A stretch of DNA of 64,000 bases from Bradyrhizobium sp. PSBB068 (GCA_016839165.1 CP069300.1:1922001-1986000); one strand, 5' to 3'. Shown: positions 1-7,929, numbered from the stretch's first letter. Notes: generated by a model from the letters alone, not told the origin. Numbers and translations: made by a program.

Positions 1-434
1 TGGAATGCGTCGTTGGTCTCATGGATGCCGCGCATGTCCTGCGTGTCGGCCTTGAGGCAGTAGTGCCGCTGCAGCTCGCTCAGCTGGTCGATCAGGCTGT
101 CCGGCGCGGGCAGGGCGATCATCAGCGCGGCCTGCCGCGTCAGCATCTCGCGCACCTCGTAGATCTGCCGCACCTCCTCGGCCGAATAGAACCGCACCGT
201 GGCGCCGACATTCTTCTCGCGCAGCACGATGCCCTGGCGCTCGAGCTGGAACAGCGCCTGGCGGACGAAATGCCGGCTCGCGCCGTAGCGCTGCATCAGC
301 GTATCCTCGACCAGCCGCAGGCCAGGCGCGAAGCGGCCGAAGATGATGTCCTCCTCCAGCCGGCGGATAACTTCCGCCTGTTCCTCCTCGCGCGAGGGGG
401 CCAGGAGTTCGGGCGGGACGGGCTCGGCTTTCAT
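1..434 (-). CDS. GntR-family (FadR/FCD subfamily) transcriptional regulator, C-terminus outside window
   Basis: The reverse strand reads a winged-helix GntR N-terminus from ATG 434: MKAEPVPPELLAPSRE, then a LEEDIIFGRFAPG helix and a recognition segment containing RYGASRHFVRQALFQLE. The start of an FCD effector domain follows (EEVRQIYEVREMLTR). The frame runs off the left edge, so about 145 residues are visible of a usual 220-250. An in-frame ATG at 473 is an alternative start. I prefer 434 because a TTGACA box on this strand (493 to 488) would place the transcript start downstream of 473. The gene diverges from the sugar-acid dehydratase, and shared palindromes in the gap suggest it controls that gene, the TRAP genes and itself. 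FCD regulators usually respond to a carboxylate or sugar acid. Confidence 0.88.
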   Translation of the reverse strand, partial: MKAEPVPPELLAPSREEEQAEVIRRLEEDIIFGRFAPGLRLVEDTLMQRYGASRHFVRQALFQLERQGIVLREKNVGATVRFYSAEEVRQIYEVREMLTRQAALMIALPAPDSLIDQLSELQRHYCLKADTQDMRGIHETNDAF

Positions 435-485
435 GGGCTCTGGGCTTCGGGGGCGATGCCCTGAGGTCAGCATGATGCTCTGGCC

Positions 486-560
486 ATTGTCAATAATGAG
501 AGCAATTTTGCCGCGGAGCAGCCACCCGCTGCCGCCGGATTATCTCATATTGACAATAAT
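486..560. promoter_or_regulatory. Divergent control region with two ATTG-N-CAAT palindromes
   Basis: ATTGTCAAT at 486-494 and TATTGACAATA at 548-558 are short palindromes in opposite orientation (ATTGTCAATA against TATTGACAAT, exact over 10 bp). Each contains a TTGACA -35-like box: 488-493 reading left toward the GntR gene and 550-555 reading right toward the dehydratase. The -10 elements are weak (TTAAGT at 573-578 for the rightward promoter, 17-bp spacing). Related sites recur before the TRAP genes. Binding by the adjacent GntR protein is inference. Confidence 0.5.
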
Positions 561-608
561 TCCGGCCGCTCCTTAAGTGCGACCTGATAACCACGGGACG
601 AGAAGAAA

Positions 609-2312
609 ATGGCCGACGGACTTCGCAAGGGACTGACCAGCTACGGTGACGCCGGCTTCTCGCTGTTCCTGCGCAAGGCCTTCATCAAGGCGATGGGCTA
701 TTCCGACGACGCGCTCAATCGCCCGATCGTCGGCATCACCAACACCTACAGCGACTACAATCCCTGCCACGGCAACGTGCCGCAGATCATCGAGGCGGTG
801 AAGCGCGGCGTGATGCTGTCGGGCGCGATGCCGTTCGTGTTCCCGACCATCTCGATCGCCGAGAGCTTTGCGCATCCGACCTCGATGTATCTGCGCAACC
901 TGATGGCGATGGATACCGAGGAGATGATCCGCGCCCAGCCGATGGATGCGGTGATCGTGATCGGCGGCTGCGACAAGACCCTGCCGGCACAGCTCATGGC
1001 CGCGATCAGCGCCGACCTGCCGACGGTGGTGATTCCAGTCGGGCCGATGGTGGTCGGCCATCACAAGGGCGAGGTGCTCGGCGCCTGCACCGACTGCCGA
1101 AGGCTGTGGGGCAAGTATCGCGCCGGCGAGATCGACGACAACGAGATCGAGGCGGTGAACGGGCGCCTTGCGCCCTCCGTGGGCACTTGCATGGTGATGG
1201 GCACGGCTTCCACGATGGCCTGCATCACCGAGGCGCTCGGCCTGTCGCTGCCGATGAGCGCGACGATCCCGGCGCCGCATGCCGAACGCTTCCGCTCCGC
1301 CGAGGCCAGCGGCCGCGTCGCCGCCGAGATGGCGAAGACCAAGGGACCGAAGCCGAGCGAGATCCTGACGCCGGCCTCGTTCCGCAACGCCCAGGTTGTC
1401 ATGCAGGCGATCGGCGGCTCGACCAACGGGCTGATCCACCTCACCGCCATCGCCAACCGCTCGCCGCACAAGATCGACCTCGAGGCGTTCGACAGACTGG
1501 GCCGCGAGGTGCCGGTGCTGGTCGACCTCAAGCCGTCGGGCGAGCATTACATGGAACACTTCCATCATGCCGGTGGTGTGCCGAAGCTGATGGCGCAACT
1601 CGGCGACCTCATCGATCTCGACGCGAGGACCATCACCGGTCAGACCTTGCGCGAGGTCGTGGCTAATGCAGAGGACGTGCCGGGGCAGGATGCCATCCGC
1701 TCCAAGGCAAACCCGATCAAGTCCGAAGGTGCGATGGCGATCCTGCACGGCAATCTCGCGCCGCGCGGCGCCGTGATCAAGCAGTCGGCGGCGAGCCCAA
1801 AGCTGTTGCAGCACACCGGCCGCGCCGTGGTGTTCGAGTCGGTCGAAGACATGACGCTGCGGGTCGATGATCCCGCGCTCGACGTGACCGCTGACGACGT
1901 GCTGGTGCTGCGCAATGCCGGCCCGAAGGGCGCGCCGGGCATGCCGGAGGCGGGCTACCTGCCGATCCCGAAGAAGCTGGCGCGCGCCGGGGTGAAGGAC
2001 ATGGTCCGGATCTCTGATGCGCGCATGAGCGGCACCGCGTTCGGCACCATCGTGCTGCACATCACGCCGGAGTCCGCCGTCGGCGGTCCGCTCGGACTGG
2101 TGCGCAACGGCGACATGATCCGGCTCGATGTCGCCAAGCGCAGCATCGATCTGCTGGTCGATGAGGCCGAACTTGAGAAGCGTCGCGCAGCGCTCGCGCC
2201 GGCCGGCACGCCGGACTGGGCGAAGCGCGGCTACGCGCATCTCTTCAACGAGACCATCCTGCAGGCCGACGAAGGCTGCGATTTCGACTTCATGAGCGCC
2301 AAGGGGAAGTAA
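609..2312 (+). CDS. IlvD/Edd-family sugar-acid dehydratase (L-arabinonate dehydratase-like)
   Basis: 567-residue Fe-S dehydratase that removes water from a sugar acid or dihydroxy acid to give a 2-keto-3-deoxy acid in the cytoplasm. Cluster ligands are visible as C53 (NPCHGN), C121 (GGCDKT) and C194 (VGTCMVMG). K123 is the metal-binding lysine and S474 (ISDARMSGTAFGT) the catalytic serine. From memory these match the Rhizobium L-arabinonate dehydratase residues 59, 127, 200, 129 and 480 with a constant offset of six, so I favour an aldonate or pentonate dehydratase over the biosynthetic IlvD. Start ATG 609 has GAGAAGAAA just upstream. A TRAP importer follows about 160 bp downstream, fitting import plus first catabolic step. 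The exact sugar acid is not readable from sequence. Confidence 0.88.
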   Translation: MADGLRKGLTSYGDAGFSLFLRKAFIKAMGYSDDALNRPIVGITNTYSDYNPCHGNVPQIIEAVKRGVMLSGAMPFVFPTISIAESFAHPTSMYLRNLMAMDTEEMIRAQPMDAVIVIGGCDKTLPAQLMAAISADLPTVVIPVGPMVVGHHKGEVLGACTDCRRLWGKYRAGEIDDNEIEAVNGRLAPSVGTCMVMGTASTMACITEALGLSLPMSATIPAPHAERFRSAEASGRVAAEMAKTKGPKPSEILTPASFRNAQVVMQAIGGSTNGLIHLTAIANRSPHKIDLEAFDRLGREVPVLVDLKPSGEHYMEHFHHAGGVPKLMAQLGDLIDLDARTITGQTLREVVANAEDVPGQDAIRSKANPIKSEGAMAILHGNLAPRGAVIKQSAASPKLLQHTGRAVVFESVEDMTLRVDDPALDVTADDVLVLRNAGPKGAPGMPEAGYLPIPKKLARAGVKDMVRISDARMSGTAFGTIVLHITPESAVGGPLGLVRNGDMIRLDVAKRSIDLLVDEAELEKRRAALAPAGTPDWAKRGYAHLFNETILQADEGCDFDFMSAKGK

Positions 2313-2349
2313 GGGGAAGTAACGCGCGCCAAGTTCGGCTATTTGCTGA

Positions 2350-2445
2350 ATTGTCGATAATTTCTGTAATGCGGCGCTCGTTCGCGCCTACGATGAGCTG
2401 ATTACCTCTGTTTTATTGACAATCCCGCGAGACTGGTGGGATGAT
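2350..2445 (+). promoter_or_regulatory. Candidate promoter and operators of the TRAP operon
   Basis: Two more copies of the upstream palindrome occur here: ATTGTCGAT at 2350-2358 (one mismatch) and ATTGACAAT at 2415-2423. The second contains TTGACA (2416-2421), and GATGAT at 2440-2445 lies 18 bp on as a 4/6 match to a -10 box. A transcript start near 2452 would exclude ATG 2441 and favour ATG 2477 as the dctP start. Regulation by the GntR gene at the left edge is inferred from site sharing. Confidence 0.45.
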
Positions 2446-2476
2446 CGCGTCAAGCAAAAACAGGGGGAGCGTCGCG

Positions 2477-3478
2477 ATGGGCACTTCAGCCGGGATCGTC
2501 GGGATAGCCATGGCCGCGGCAGCGCTGCTGCTGCCGTCGAGCGCCGGCGCACAGGAGGTCAAGCACTTCCGTTTCGCCTATGACCAGCCGCGCAACACCG
2601 GCTATTCGGTCGCCGGTGATCTGTTCGCCGAGAAGCTCAAGGAGTTGAGCAAGGGGACTCTGGTCGTCGATCAATATCCCGGCGCGCAGCTCGGCCAGGA
2701 GCCCCAGCTGCTGCAGCTCGTGAAGTCAGGGGATATCGAGTTCGCGATCATCTCCTCCGCCAACACCGCGACGATCTCGCCGCAGGCGGGCGTGATGTCG
2801 CTGCACTTCCTGTTCCGCAACGAGGCCCATGTCATCAAGGCGCTGGCCGACCCAAAGGTGTTCGACGCCATCAAGACCATGATCGACGACACCGCCCAGG
2901 GCCTGCATGTGATCGGCACCGGCTCGCAGGGCGTGCGTCACATCTACAGCAAGAGGGAAGTCCACAACGTCGGCGACATCAAGGGCATGAAGGTCCGGGT
3001 GCAGGCGACCGCGACCGAGGATACCATGTTCCCGGCCTATGGCGCGCAGACGGTGCACATGCCGTTCGGCAGCGTCTACACCTCGCTGCAGACCGGCGTG
3101 GTCGACGCCGCCGAGAACAGCATCAATGTCTATCTGGTCAACAAGCATTACGAGGTCGCGCCGGTGCTCTCGATCACCGAGCACGAGGCCAACAATGCGC
3201 TGCTGTTCGTCTCCGACAAGCTGTGGCAGAGCCTCTCCGCCGAGCAAAAGCAGTGGGTGCAGGCTGCCGCCAACGAGGTCAGCGCCAAGGAGCCGCAGAA
3301 GGCGTTCGAGCTCGAGCGCAATGCGCTGACCAAGCTGAAATCGTTCGGCGTCAAGGTGGTCGAGGATGTCGACAAGAAGAGCTTTACGGCGATCGCCGAT
3401 CCCTATCTCGACAAGCTCGCCAGGGAGCTCGGCCCGCATGCCGAGAAGATCAAGAACCTGATCCGCGCGATCAACTAG
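2477..3478 (+). CDS. dctP: TRAP transporter solute-binding protein (DctP family)
   Basis: 333-residue periplasmic receptor of a tripartite ATP-independent importer for organic or sugar acids. The chosen ATG 2477 has a strong GGGGGAG ribosome site 7 bp upstream and begins a clear signal peptide (hydrophobic GIAMAAAALLLP, cleavage near AGAQ). A longer frame from 2441 lacks a spaced ribosome site. The conserved carboxylate-binding arginine is in KGMKVRVQ (R174), followed by the typical MPFGSVYTSLQTGVVDAAEN segment. It is followed by DctQ and DctM, with a REP-like element between dctP and dctQ. Substrate is probably the sugar acid handled by the dehydratase upstream. Confidence 0.9.
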   Translation: MGTSAGIVGIAMAAAALLLPSSAGAQEVKHFRFAYDQPRNTGYSVAGDLFAEKLKELSKGTLVVDQYPGAQLGQEPQLLQLVKSGDIEFAIISSANTATISPQAGVMSLHFLFRNEAHVIKALADPKVFDAIKTMIDDTAQGLHVIGTGSQGVRHIYSKREVHNVGDIKGMKVRVQATATEDTMFPAYGAQTVHMPFGSVYTSLQTGVVDAAENSINVYLVNKHYEVAPVLSITEHEANNALLFVSDKLWQSLSAEQKQWVQAAANEVSAKEPQKAFELERNALTKLKSFGVKVVEDVDKKSFTAIADPYLDKLARELGPHAEKIKNLIRAIN

Positions 3479-3483
3479 ACGAG

Positions 3484-3602
3484 CGTCGTCCCGGCGAAAG
3501 CCGGGACCCATACGCCGCGGCCTTTAATTAAGCAATTGGGTTGCCGACTTTTCTGCACAACTCGAGCCGGGGTTATGGGTCCCGGCCTTCGCCGGGACGA
3601 CG
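3484..3602. repeat. REP-like composite inverted repeat, copy 1
   Basis: Outer arms CGTCGTCCCGGCGAAAGCC (from 3484) and their inverted partner ending at 3602 enclose an unrelated centre. Each arm also folds by itself as CCCGGC-GAAA/GAAG-GCCGGG. A second copy lies at 7807-7929 with a 40-bp left arm differing at one base. Here it sits between dctP and dctQ inside an operon, where such hairpins usually stabilise the upstream receptor message or damp downstream expression. Confidence 0.85.
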
Positions 3603-3616
3603 AGGAATTTCGAGCC

Positions 3617-4186
3617 ATGGCCATCGCCGACAGACTGGTGCTGCAACGGCAGCGGCATCTGAAGTGGCGGGCGCTCGATCGGCTCGAGTTGGTCCTGATG
3701 ATGCTGTGCGGGCTGTTGTGCTTCGGCTTCTCGCTCTCGGTCACCGCCGACATCGTCACCCGCACCATCGGCCACCCCTGGCTGTGGCTGCAGGAGGTGA
3801 CCTCGACGCTGTTCATATACGCGATCTTCATCGGGGCCGCGGTCGCGACCAGGCGCAATGATCATCTCTATCTCACCGCGCTCTCGGAGGCGATGCATGG
3901 CCGGTCGCGGCTGGTCGTCGAGATCATCATTCGGCTGGTCGTGCTGGGCGTCGCCTTCTGCCTGGTCTGGTATGGCTATCAGAACTACCTGCGCGGCTTC
4001 GGCAGCTTCCGCCTGCCGTCGGGTACGCCGATCGCCTCGCTCTATGCGGTGATCCCGCTGTCGGGAATCCTGATCGGCCTGTTCACGATCGAGCAACTCG
4101 TCAACGGCATCCGCAACGGCTTTGACCATCCGGAGCCGCCGGACGAGGACCTCGCGATCCCTTCGACCACGGGGGCGCAGCCGTGA
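3617..4186 (+). CDS. dctQ: TRAP transporter small membrane subunit (DctQ family)
   Basis: 189-residue integral membrane protein with four hydrophobic segments, including LVLMMLCGLLCFGFSLSV and LFIYAIFIGAAVATR, then the usual NDHLYLTALSE stretch. It pairs with DctM to form the membrane part of the importer. Start ATG 3617 follows GAGGA at 3602. The open frame extends further upstream only because it reads through the REP-like repeat, so the long N-terminal form should not be used. The stop overlaps the GTG start of dctM. Confidence 0.86.
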   Translation: MAIADRLVLQRQRHLKWRALDRLELVLMMLCGLLCFGFSLSVTADIVTRTIGHPWLWLQEVTSTLFIYAIFIGAAVATRRNDHLYLTALSEAMHGRSRLVVEIIIRLVVLGVAFCLVWYGYQNYLRGFGSFRLPSGTPIASLYAVIPLSGILIGLFTIEQLVNGIRNGFDHPEPPDEDLAIPSTTGAQP

Positions 4187-5523
4187 GCGCGCCGGTGGTG
4201 CTCGTGCTGATGTCGTCCTGCTTCCTGTTCTTCGGCTATCTCGGCGTGCCGGTGCCGTTCTCGCTGATGGCCGGCGTGTTCGTCGGCGCCATGCTGTCGG
4301 ACGTCTCGCTGGCGGCGATCATCCAGAAGATCTTCGACGGCGTCGATTCCGAGGCGCTGCTTGCGATCCCGTTCTTCCTCCTGGTCGGCGAGCTCATGAG
4401 CTCCGCGAATGTCGTGGTCCGCATCGCCAACCTGTCGGTCTCGCTGGTCGGGCATATCAGGGGCGGGCTGTCGCAGGTCGTCGTCGTGTTCAGCATGTTC
4501 TTCTCGGAGATGTCGGGCTCGACCACCGCCGATGTCGCGGTCATGAGCCGCGCGCTCGGCGGACCGATGAAGCGGGAGGGCTATGAGCCGGCCTTCATCG
4601 CCGCGATCATCGCCTCGGCCTCGACGATTGCGGCGCTGGTGCCGCCGAGCATCACGGCGGTGGTCTATGGCGCGGTCGGCAATGTCTCGATCGCCGGCCT
4701 GTTCATGGCAGGCGTGGTCCCCGGCCTCATGATCGGCTTCGGGCTGATGATCTACTGTTATTTCTTCGGGCCGTCAGGCCTGCGCAAGCCCCGCGCGCCG
4801 CTGCGCCAGGTCGTGTTCGCCGCCGGTGACGCCGCGCTGCCGCTGATGATCCCGGTGATCCTGCTCGGCGGCATCCTGACCGGCTGGTTCACGCCGACCG
4901 AAGCCGGCGTAGTCGCGGTCGCCTACATCATCATCTTGGTGATCCCGGCGCTGAACCGCGGTCACCTGAAGAAGATTCCGTACGATTTCTGCCTCGCCGG
5001 CCTGATCTTCTCGCTGCCGCTGATCACGATCGGCGCCGCGAATGCATTCGGCTGGATGCTCGCCTATCTGCGCGGCGCGATCTACATCGCCGACTGGATC
5101 ACCTCGATCGCCGGCAACGATCCGCACCTCATCATGCTCTTGATGGTGCTGCTGTTCACGGTGGTCGGCGACTTCATCGAGCCGGTGCCGACCATCATCA
5201 TCTTCATGCCGCTGGTCAACGCGCTGACCCAAGCCGGCGACATCAACGGCGTGCACATGGGCGTGGTGCTGATCGCAACGCTGGCATTCGGCCTGATCAC
5301 GCCGCCCTACGGGCTCGTGCTGCTGATGGCCTCGAAATTCGTCGGCATCAGCTTTGCAAAAGCGCTGCGGGCGGCGCTGCCGATCTATGTCGTGTTCCTG
5401 GTCACGATCTGTTTCACCATCTATTTCCCGAAGGTCGTGCTGTGGCTGCCCAAGCAGGTAATCCCGGAGTCTGTCGGCTGTTTCAAGGCGCCCGGCGGTA
5501 CCGGATACATCTGCCCGAACTAG
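4183..5523 (+). CDS. dctM: TRAP transporter large permease subunit (DctM family)
   Basis: 446-residue, very hydrophobic protein with about 12 membrane segments; the Na+-coupled channel of the TRAP importer. Family landmarks are FSLMAGVFVGAMLS near the N-terminus, EMSGSTTADVAVMSRALGG, ASTIAALVPPSITAVVYGA and the C-terminal ATLAFGLITPPYGLVLL. GTG 4183 overlaps the dctQ stop by 4 bp, indicating translational coupling. The gene ends 8 bp from the convergent enoyl-CoA hydratase gene, with no obvious terminator between them. Confidence 0.9.
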   Translation: MSAPVVLVLMSSCFLFFGYLGVPVPFSLMAGVFVGAMLSDVSLAAIIQKIFDGVDSEALLAIPFFLLVGELMSSANVVVRIANLSVSLVGHIRGGLSQVVVVFSMFFSEMSGSTTADVAVMSRALGGPMKREGYEPAFIAAIIASASTIAALVPPSITAVVYGAVGNVSIAGLFMAGVVPGLMIGFGLMIYCYFFGPSGLRKPRAPLRQVVFAAGDAALPLMIPVILLGGILTGWFTPTEAGVVAVAYIIILVIPALNRGHLKKIPYDFCLAGLIFSLPLITIGAANAFGWMLAYLRGAIYIADWITSIAGNDPHLIMLLMVLLFTVVGDFIEPVPTIIIFMPLVNALTQAGDINGVHMGVVLIATLAFGLITPPYGLVLLMASKFVGISFAKALRAALPIYVVFLVTICFTIYFPKVVLWLPKQVIPESVGCFKAPGGTGYICPN

Positions 5524-5531
5524 CCGGACCG

Positions 5532-6356
5532 CTACTTCGACTTGCTGGTGAACTTCTTCACGGCGACGCGGAAGTCCTCGGTGTGCATCGACGTGATGAT
5601 CTTGTGCTCCTCGGCGTCCAGCTGCTGCCTGGTCGGTGTGGTGACCGCCTGATAGACCAGTGATTTGGTCCCAGCGATCGCGGCCGGCGGATTTTTCGCC
5701 AGGCGCTCGGCGAGTTGCCTTGTGGCCGCCTTCAGCTCGGCCGCGGGGACGGTTTTGACGACCAGCCCCCATTCATAGGCCTGTTGCGCGGTGAAGCCGT
5801 CCTCGGCAAGGAAAATCTGCAGCGCGCGACGGGTGCCGACCGTGCCCACGATGCCGACCGTGCTGCCGCCGTCCGGCGACACGCCGATCTTGGCATAGGC
5901 CGGCGTGAAGCGGGCATCGTCGGCGGCGATGCACAGATCGGTCACGAAGGCGAGGCCCATGCCGGCGCCGGCCGCCGAACCATGCACGCTCGACAGCACG
6001 ATCTTCGGCATCCGCCGCACCGTCTCGATGAAGGCATGGTAGTGGCGCAGCATCTCGCTGACCACCGGGGTGACATTGTTGGTCTCGGCGGCGGCGCCGA
6101 TCGTCTGCAGATCGCCGCCGGCGCAGAAGGCGCGGCCTTCGCCTTCGATGACCAGGACGCGGACGTCCGTGTTGGTCTCGACCTCGGCGCTGAGCTGCTC
6201 CAGCTTTTTGGCGATCGTCAGGTCGATCGCGTTGAATGCGGCCGGCCGGTTCAGCGTGATGGTCGCGATGGCGCCGTCGATGCGGAGCAGAGCGGGGTCG
6301 TTGGCGGAGGCGGGATCGGGCATTTTGAAGACCTTGGGCTTGTTGGTTCGGGCCAT
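5532..6356 (-). CDS. Enoyl-CoA hydratase/isomerase family protein (PaaG-like crotonase fold)
   Basis: 274-residue crotonase-fold protein acting on an acyl-CoA thioester. The oxyanion-hole segments are visible as GEGRAFCAGGDL and HGSAAGAGMGLAFVTDL. The two glutamates of classical hydratases are not present: the first position reads G in GAGMGLAF. The AKIGVSPDGGST stretch keeps the aspartate used by PaaG-type isomerases. That argues for isomerisation or another crotonase reaction rather than ordinary beta-oxidation hydration. Start ATG 6356 is uncertain; an ATG 11 codons in (MPDPASAND) is possible. It diverges from the ferredoxin reductase gene. Substrate unknown. Confidence 0.85.
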   Translation of the reverse strand: MARTNKPKVFKMPDPASANDPALLRIDGAIATITLNRPAAFNAIDLTIAKKLEQLSAEVETNTDVRVLVIEGEGRAFCAGGDLQTIGAAAETNNVTPVVSEMLRHYHAFIETVRRMPKIVLSSVHGSAAGAGMGLAFVTDLCIAADDARFTPAYAKIGVSPDGGSTVGIVGTVGTRRALQIFLAEDGFTAQQAYEWGLVVKTVPAAELKAATRQLAERLAKNPPAAIAGTKSLVYQAVTTPTRQQLDAEEHKIITSMHTEDFRVAVKKFTSKSK

Positions 6357-6384
6357 TTAAGGCCCTGGCGCGAGCCGTGGCAAT

Positions 6385-6405
6385 CCGCCTCCGTATCGGA
6401 GGCGG
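6385..6405. promoter_or_regulatory. Perfect hairpin in divergent gap
   Basis: CCGCCTCCG (6385-6393), loop TAT, CGGAGGCGG (6397-6405): a 9-bp perfect inverted repeat. It lies between the divergent hydratase and ferredoxin reductase genes, about 29 bp upstream of the hydratase start. It could be an operator or an mRNA leader hairpin. No T-run follows, so it is not a terminator. Confidence 0.45.
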
Positions 6406-6544
6406 TTCTGCGGTGCCTGGATTTGCTGGAGACCCCCTTGCGTCCGCGCCGGCCATCAGGCCAAATGGCCGTCAGCCTTCGGTACGCAGACACGAGCGCT
6501 GTGGGGACGGGGCAAGCAAGCTAACATCGACAAGAGGAAACAGC

Positions 6545-6586
6545 ATGGGTCACTCCTGCTCGCGCGAATTTGGGTTGTTCCGATGA
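6545..6586 (+). CDS. 13-codon leader ORF coupled to ferredoxin reductase
   Basis: ATG 6545 is preceded by an excellent ribosome site (AAGAGGAAA, 6532-6540) and encodes MGHSCSREFGLFR. Its TGA (6584-6586) overlaps the ATG of the reductase (6583) as ATGA. The reductase has no recognisable ribosome site of its own, so its translation probably depends on this leader. The peptide resembles no known attenuator peptide. It may have no function beyond coupling. Confidence 0.45.
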   Translation: MGHSCSREFGLFR

Positions 6587-7800
6587 CAGGCTCGGTCATC
6601 ATCGTCGGCGCCGGACATGCCGGCTTCCAACTCGCGGCGTCGCTGCGCCAGGCGGGTTTTGCGGAGCGCATCGCCCTGATCAATGACGAAGGCCATTTGC
6701 CGTATCAGCGGCCGCCTTTGTCGAAGGCCTATCTGAAGGGGACCGGCGGGCCCGAGACCTTGATGTTCCGGCCCGAGAAATTCTACCACGACAACAAGAT
6801 CGAGCTGATCACCGATCGGGCGCACGCGATCGACCGCAATGCGCGGAAGGTGGCGCTCGCCTCCGGCGCGTCGCTCGACTACGGCCACCTGGTGTTCGCG
6901 ACCGGCGCGCGGAACCGGCTGCTCGATATTCCGAACGCCAGGCTGGACGCGGTCCGCTACCTGCGCATCCTCGATGAGAGCCATGCGCTGCGCGAATTGC
7001 TTGCGCCCGGCATGCGCGTCGTCGTGATCGGCGCGGGCTTCATCGGGCTCGAATTCGCCGCCACCGCACGGGCCAAGGGTCTCGAGGTCGATGTGGTCGA
7101 GCTCGCATCTCGGGTGATGGCGCGCGCGGTGACCGCGGAGATTTCCGAGTTCTCGCAGGCGCGCCACGCCGCGGCCGGCATCCGGATTCACCTCGGGGTG
7201 CAGGTCACGGCGATCGAGGCCGATGGTGCCAAGGTCACCGGCGTCAGCCTGAGCAACGGCACGCACATCCCGGCCGATCTCGTCGTGGTCGGCGTCGGCG
7301 TGCTGCCGAATGTCGAGCTTGCCGCCGAGGCAGGCCTGCCGGTCGCATCGGGCATCATCGTCGACGAGCATCTTCTGACCGCCGATCCCAATGTCTCCGC
7401 GATCGGCGATTGCGCGCTCTACACCAGCAAGCGGTTCGGCGGATCGCTGCGGCTGGAATCGGTGCAGAACGCGACCGACCATGCGCGTTGCGTGGCGTCG
7501 CGGCTGACCGGGAAGACCGAGGTCTATGACGGCCTGCCGTGGTTCTGGAGCGACCAGGGCCCCGACAAGCTGCAGATGGCGGGGCTCGCCACCGGCTACG
7601 ACCGCGTGGTGGTGCGCGGTGACCGCGCGCAGGGCGCGTTCTCGGCATTCTGCTATCGCGGTGACAGGCTGCTCGGCATCGAGTCGGTCAATCGCGCCGG
7701 CGATCACATGTTCGGCCGCCGGCTGCTCGGCGCCGGCGGCTCGATCACGCCGGAGCAGGCCGCGGATGCGAGCTTTGATTTGAAGAGCGCGCTGGCGTAG
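6583..7800 (+). CDS. NAD(P)/FAD-dependent ferredoxin reductase (putidaredoxin reductase-like)
   Basis: 405-residue flavoprotein that passes electrons from NAD(P)H to a small ferredoxin serving a P450 or Rieske oxygenase. The FAD GxGxxG motif is at residues 5-11 (IIVGAGHAGF), the NAD(P) motif is VVIGAGFIGLEFAA near residue 147, and the second FAD site is SAIGDCAL. The C-terminal Reductase_C domain is recognisable by GLPWFWSDQGPDKLQMAGL. No ferredoxin gene lies next to it. The class I P450 at 21355-22578 is the nearest plausible client, but that link is speculative. It is followed by a REP-like element and the convergent ribokinase. Confidence 0.9.
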   Translation: MTGSVIIVGAGHAGFQLAASLRQAGFAERIALINDEGHLPYQRPPLSKAYLKGTGGPETLMFRPEKFYHDNKIELITDRAHAIDRNARKVALASGASLDYGHLVFATGARNRLLDIPNARLDAVRYLRILDESHALRELLAPGMRVVVIGAGFIGLEFAATARAKGLEVDVVELASRVMARAVTAEISEFSQARHAAAGIRIHLGVQVTAIEADGAKVTGVSLSNGTHIPADLVVVGVGVLPNVELAAEAGLPVASGIIVDEHLLTADPNVSAIGDCALYTSKRFGGSLRLESVQNATDHARCVASRLTGKTEVYDGLPWFWSDQGPDKLQMAGLATGYDRVVVRGDRAQGAFSAFCYRGDRLLGIESVNRAGDHMFGRRLLGAGGSITPEQAADASFDLKSALA

Positions 7801-7806
7801 TTGGAT

Positions 7807-7929
7807 CGTCGTCCCGGCGAAGGCCGGGACCCATACGCCGCGGCCTCTCGATTTGAGGCGGTGCGGGTTGACGTCAGTTCAAGACAATGGAAGCCGGTGG
7901 TTATGGGTCCCGGCCTTCGCCGGGACGAC
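7807..7929. repeat. REP-like composite inverted repeat, copy 2
   Basis: Same element as 3484-3602: the left arm 7807-7846 matches the first copy with one substitution, and the inverted right arm is at 7899-7929 around a different centre. It lies between two convergent genes and probably serves as a bidirectional terminator. Its right arm extends into the ribokinase coding sequence and encodes that protein's last nine residues. Confidence 0.85.

Noticed and set aside
573..2240. Long open frame on the minus strand antisense to the dehydratase
   Set aside because: It mirrors the GC-rich codon pattern of the real gene. The protein is Arg/His-rich with no family motif and no ribosome site.
2441..2476. 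Earlier ATG for dctP
   Set aside because: It lies within the presumed -10 region and has no spaced ribosome site. ATG 2477 has a strong one and starts the signal peptide.
3536..3616. N-terminal extension of DctQ
   Set aside because: The extra residues are translated REP-like repeat sequence.
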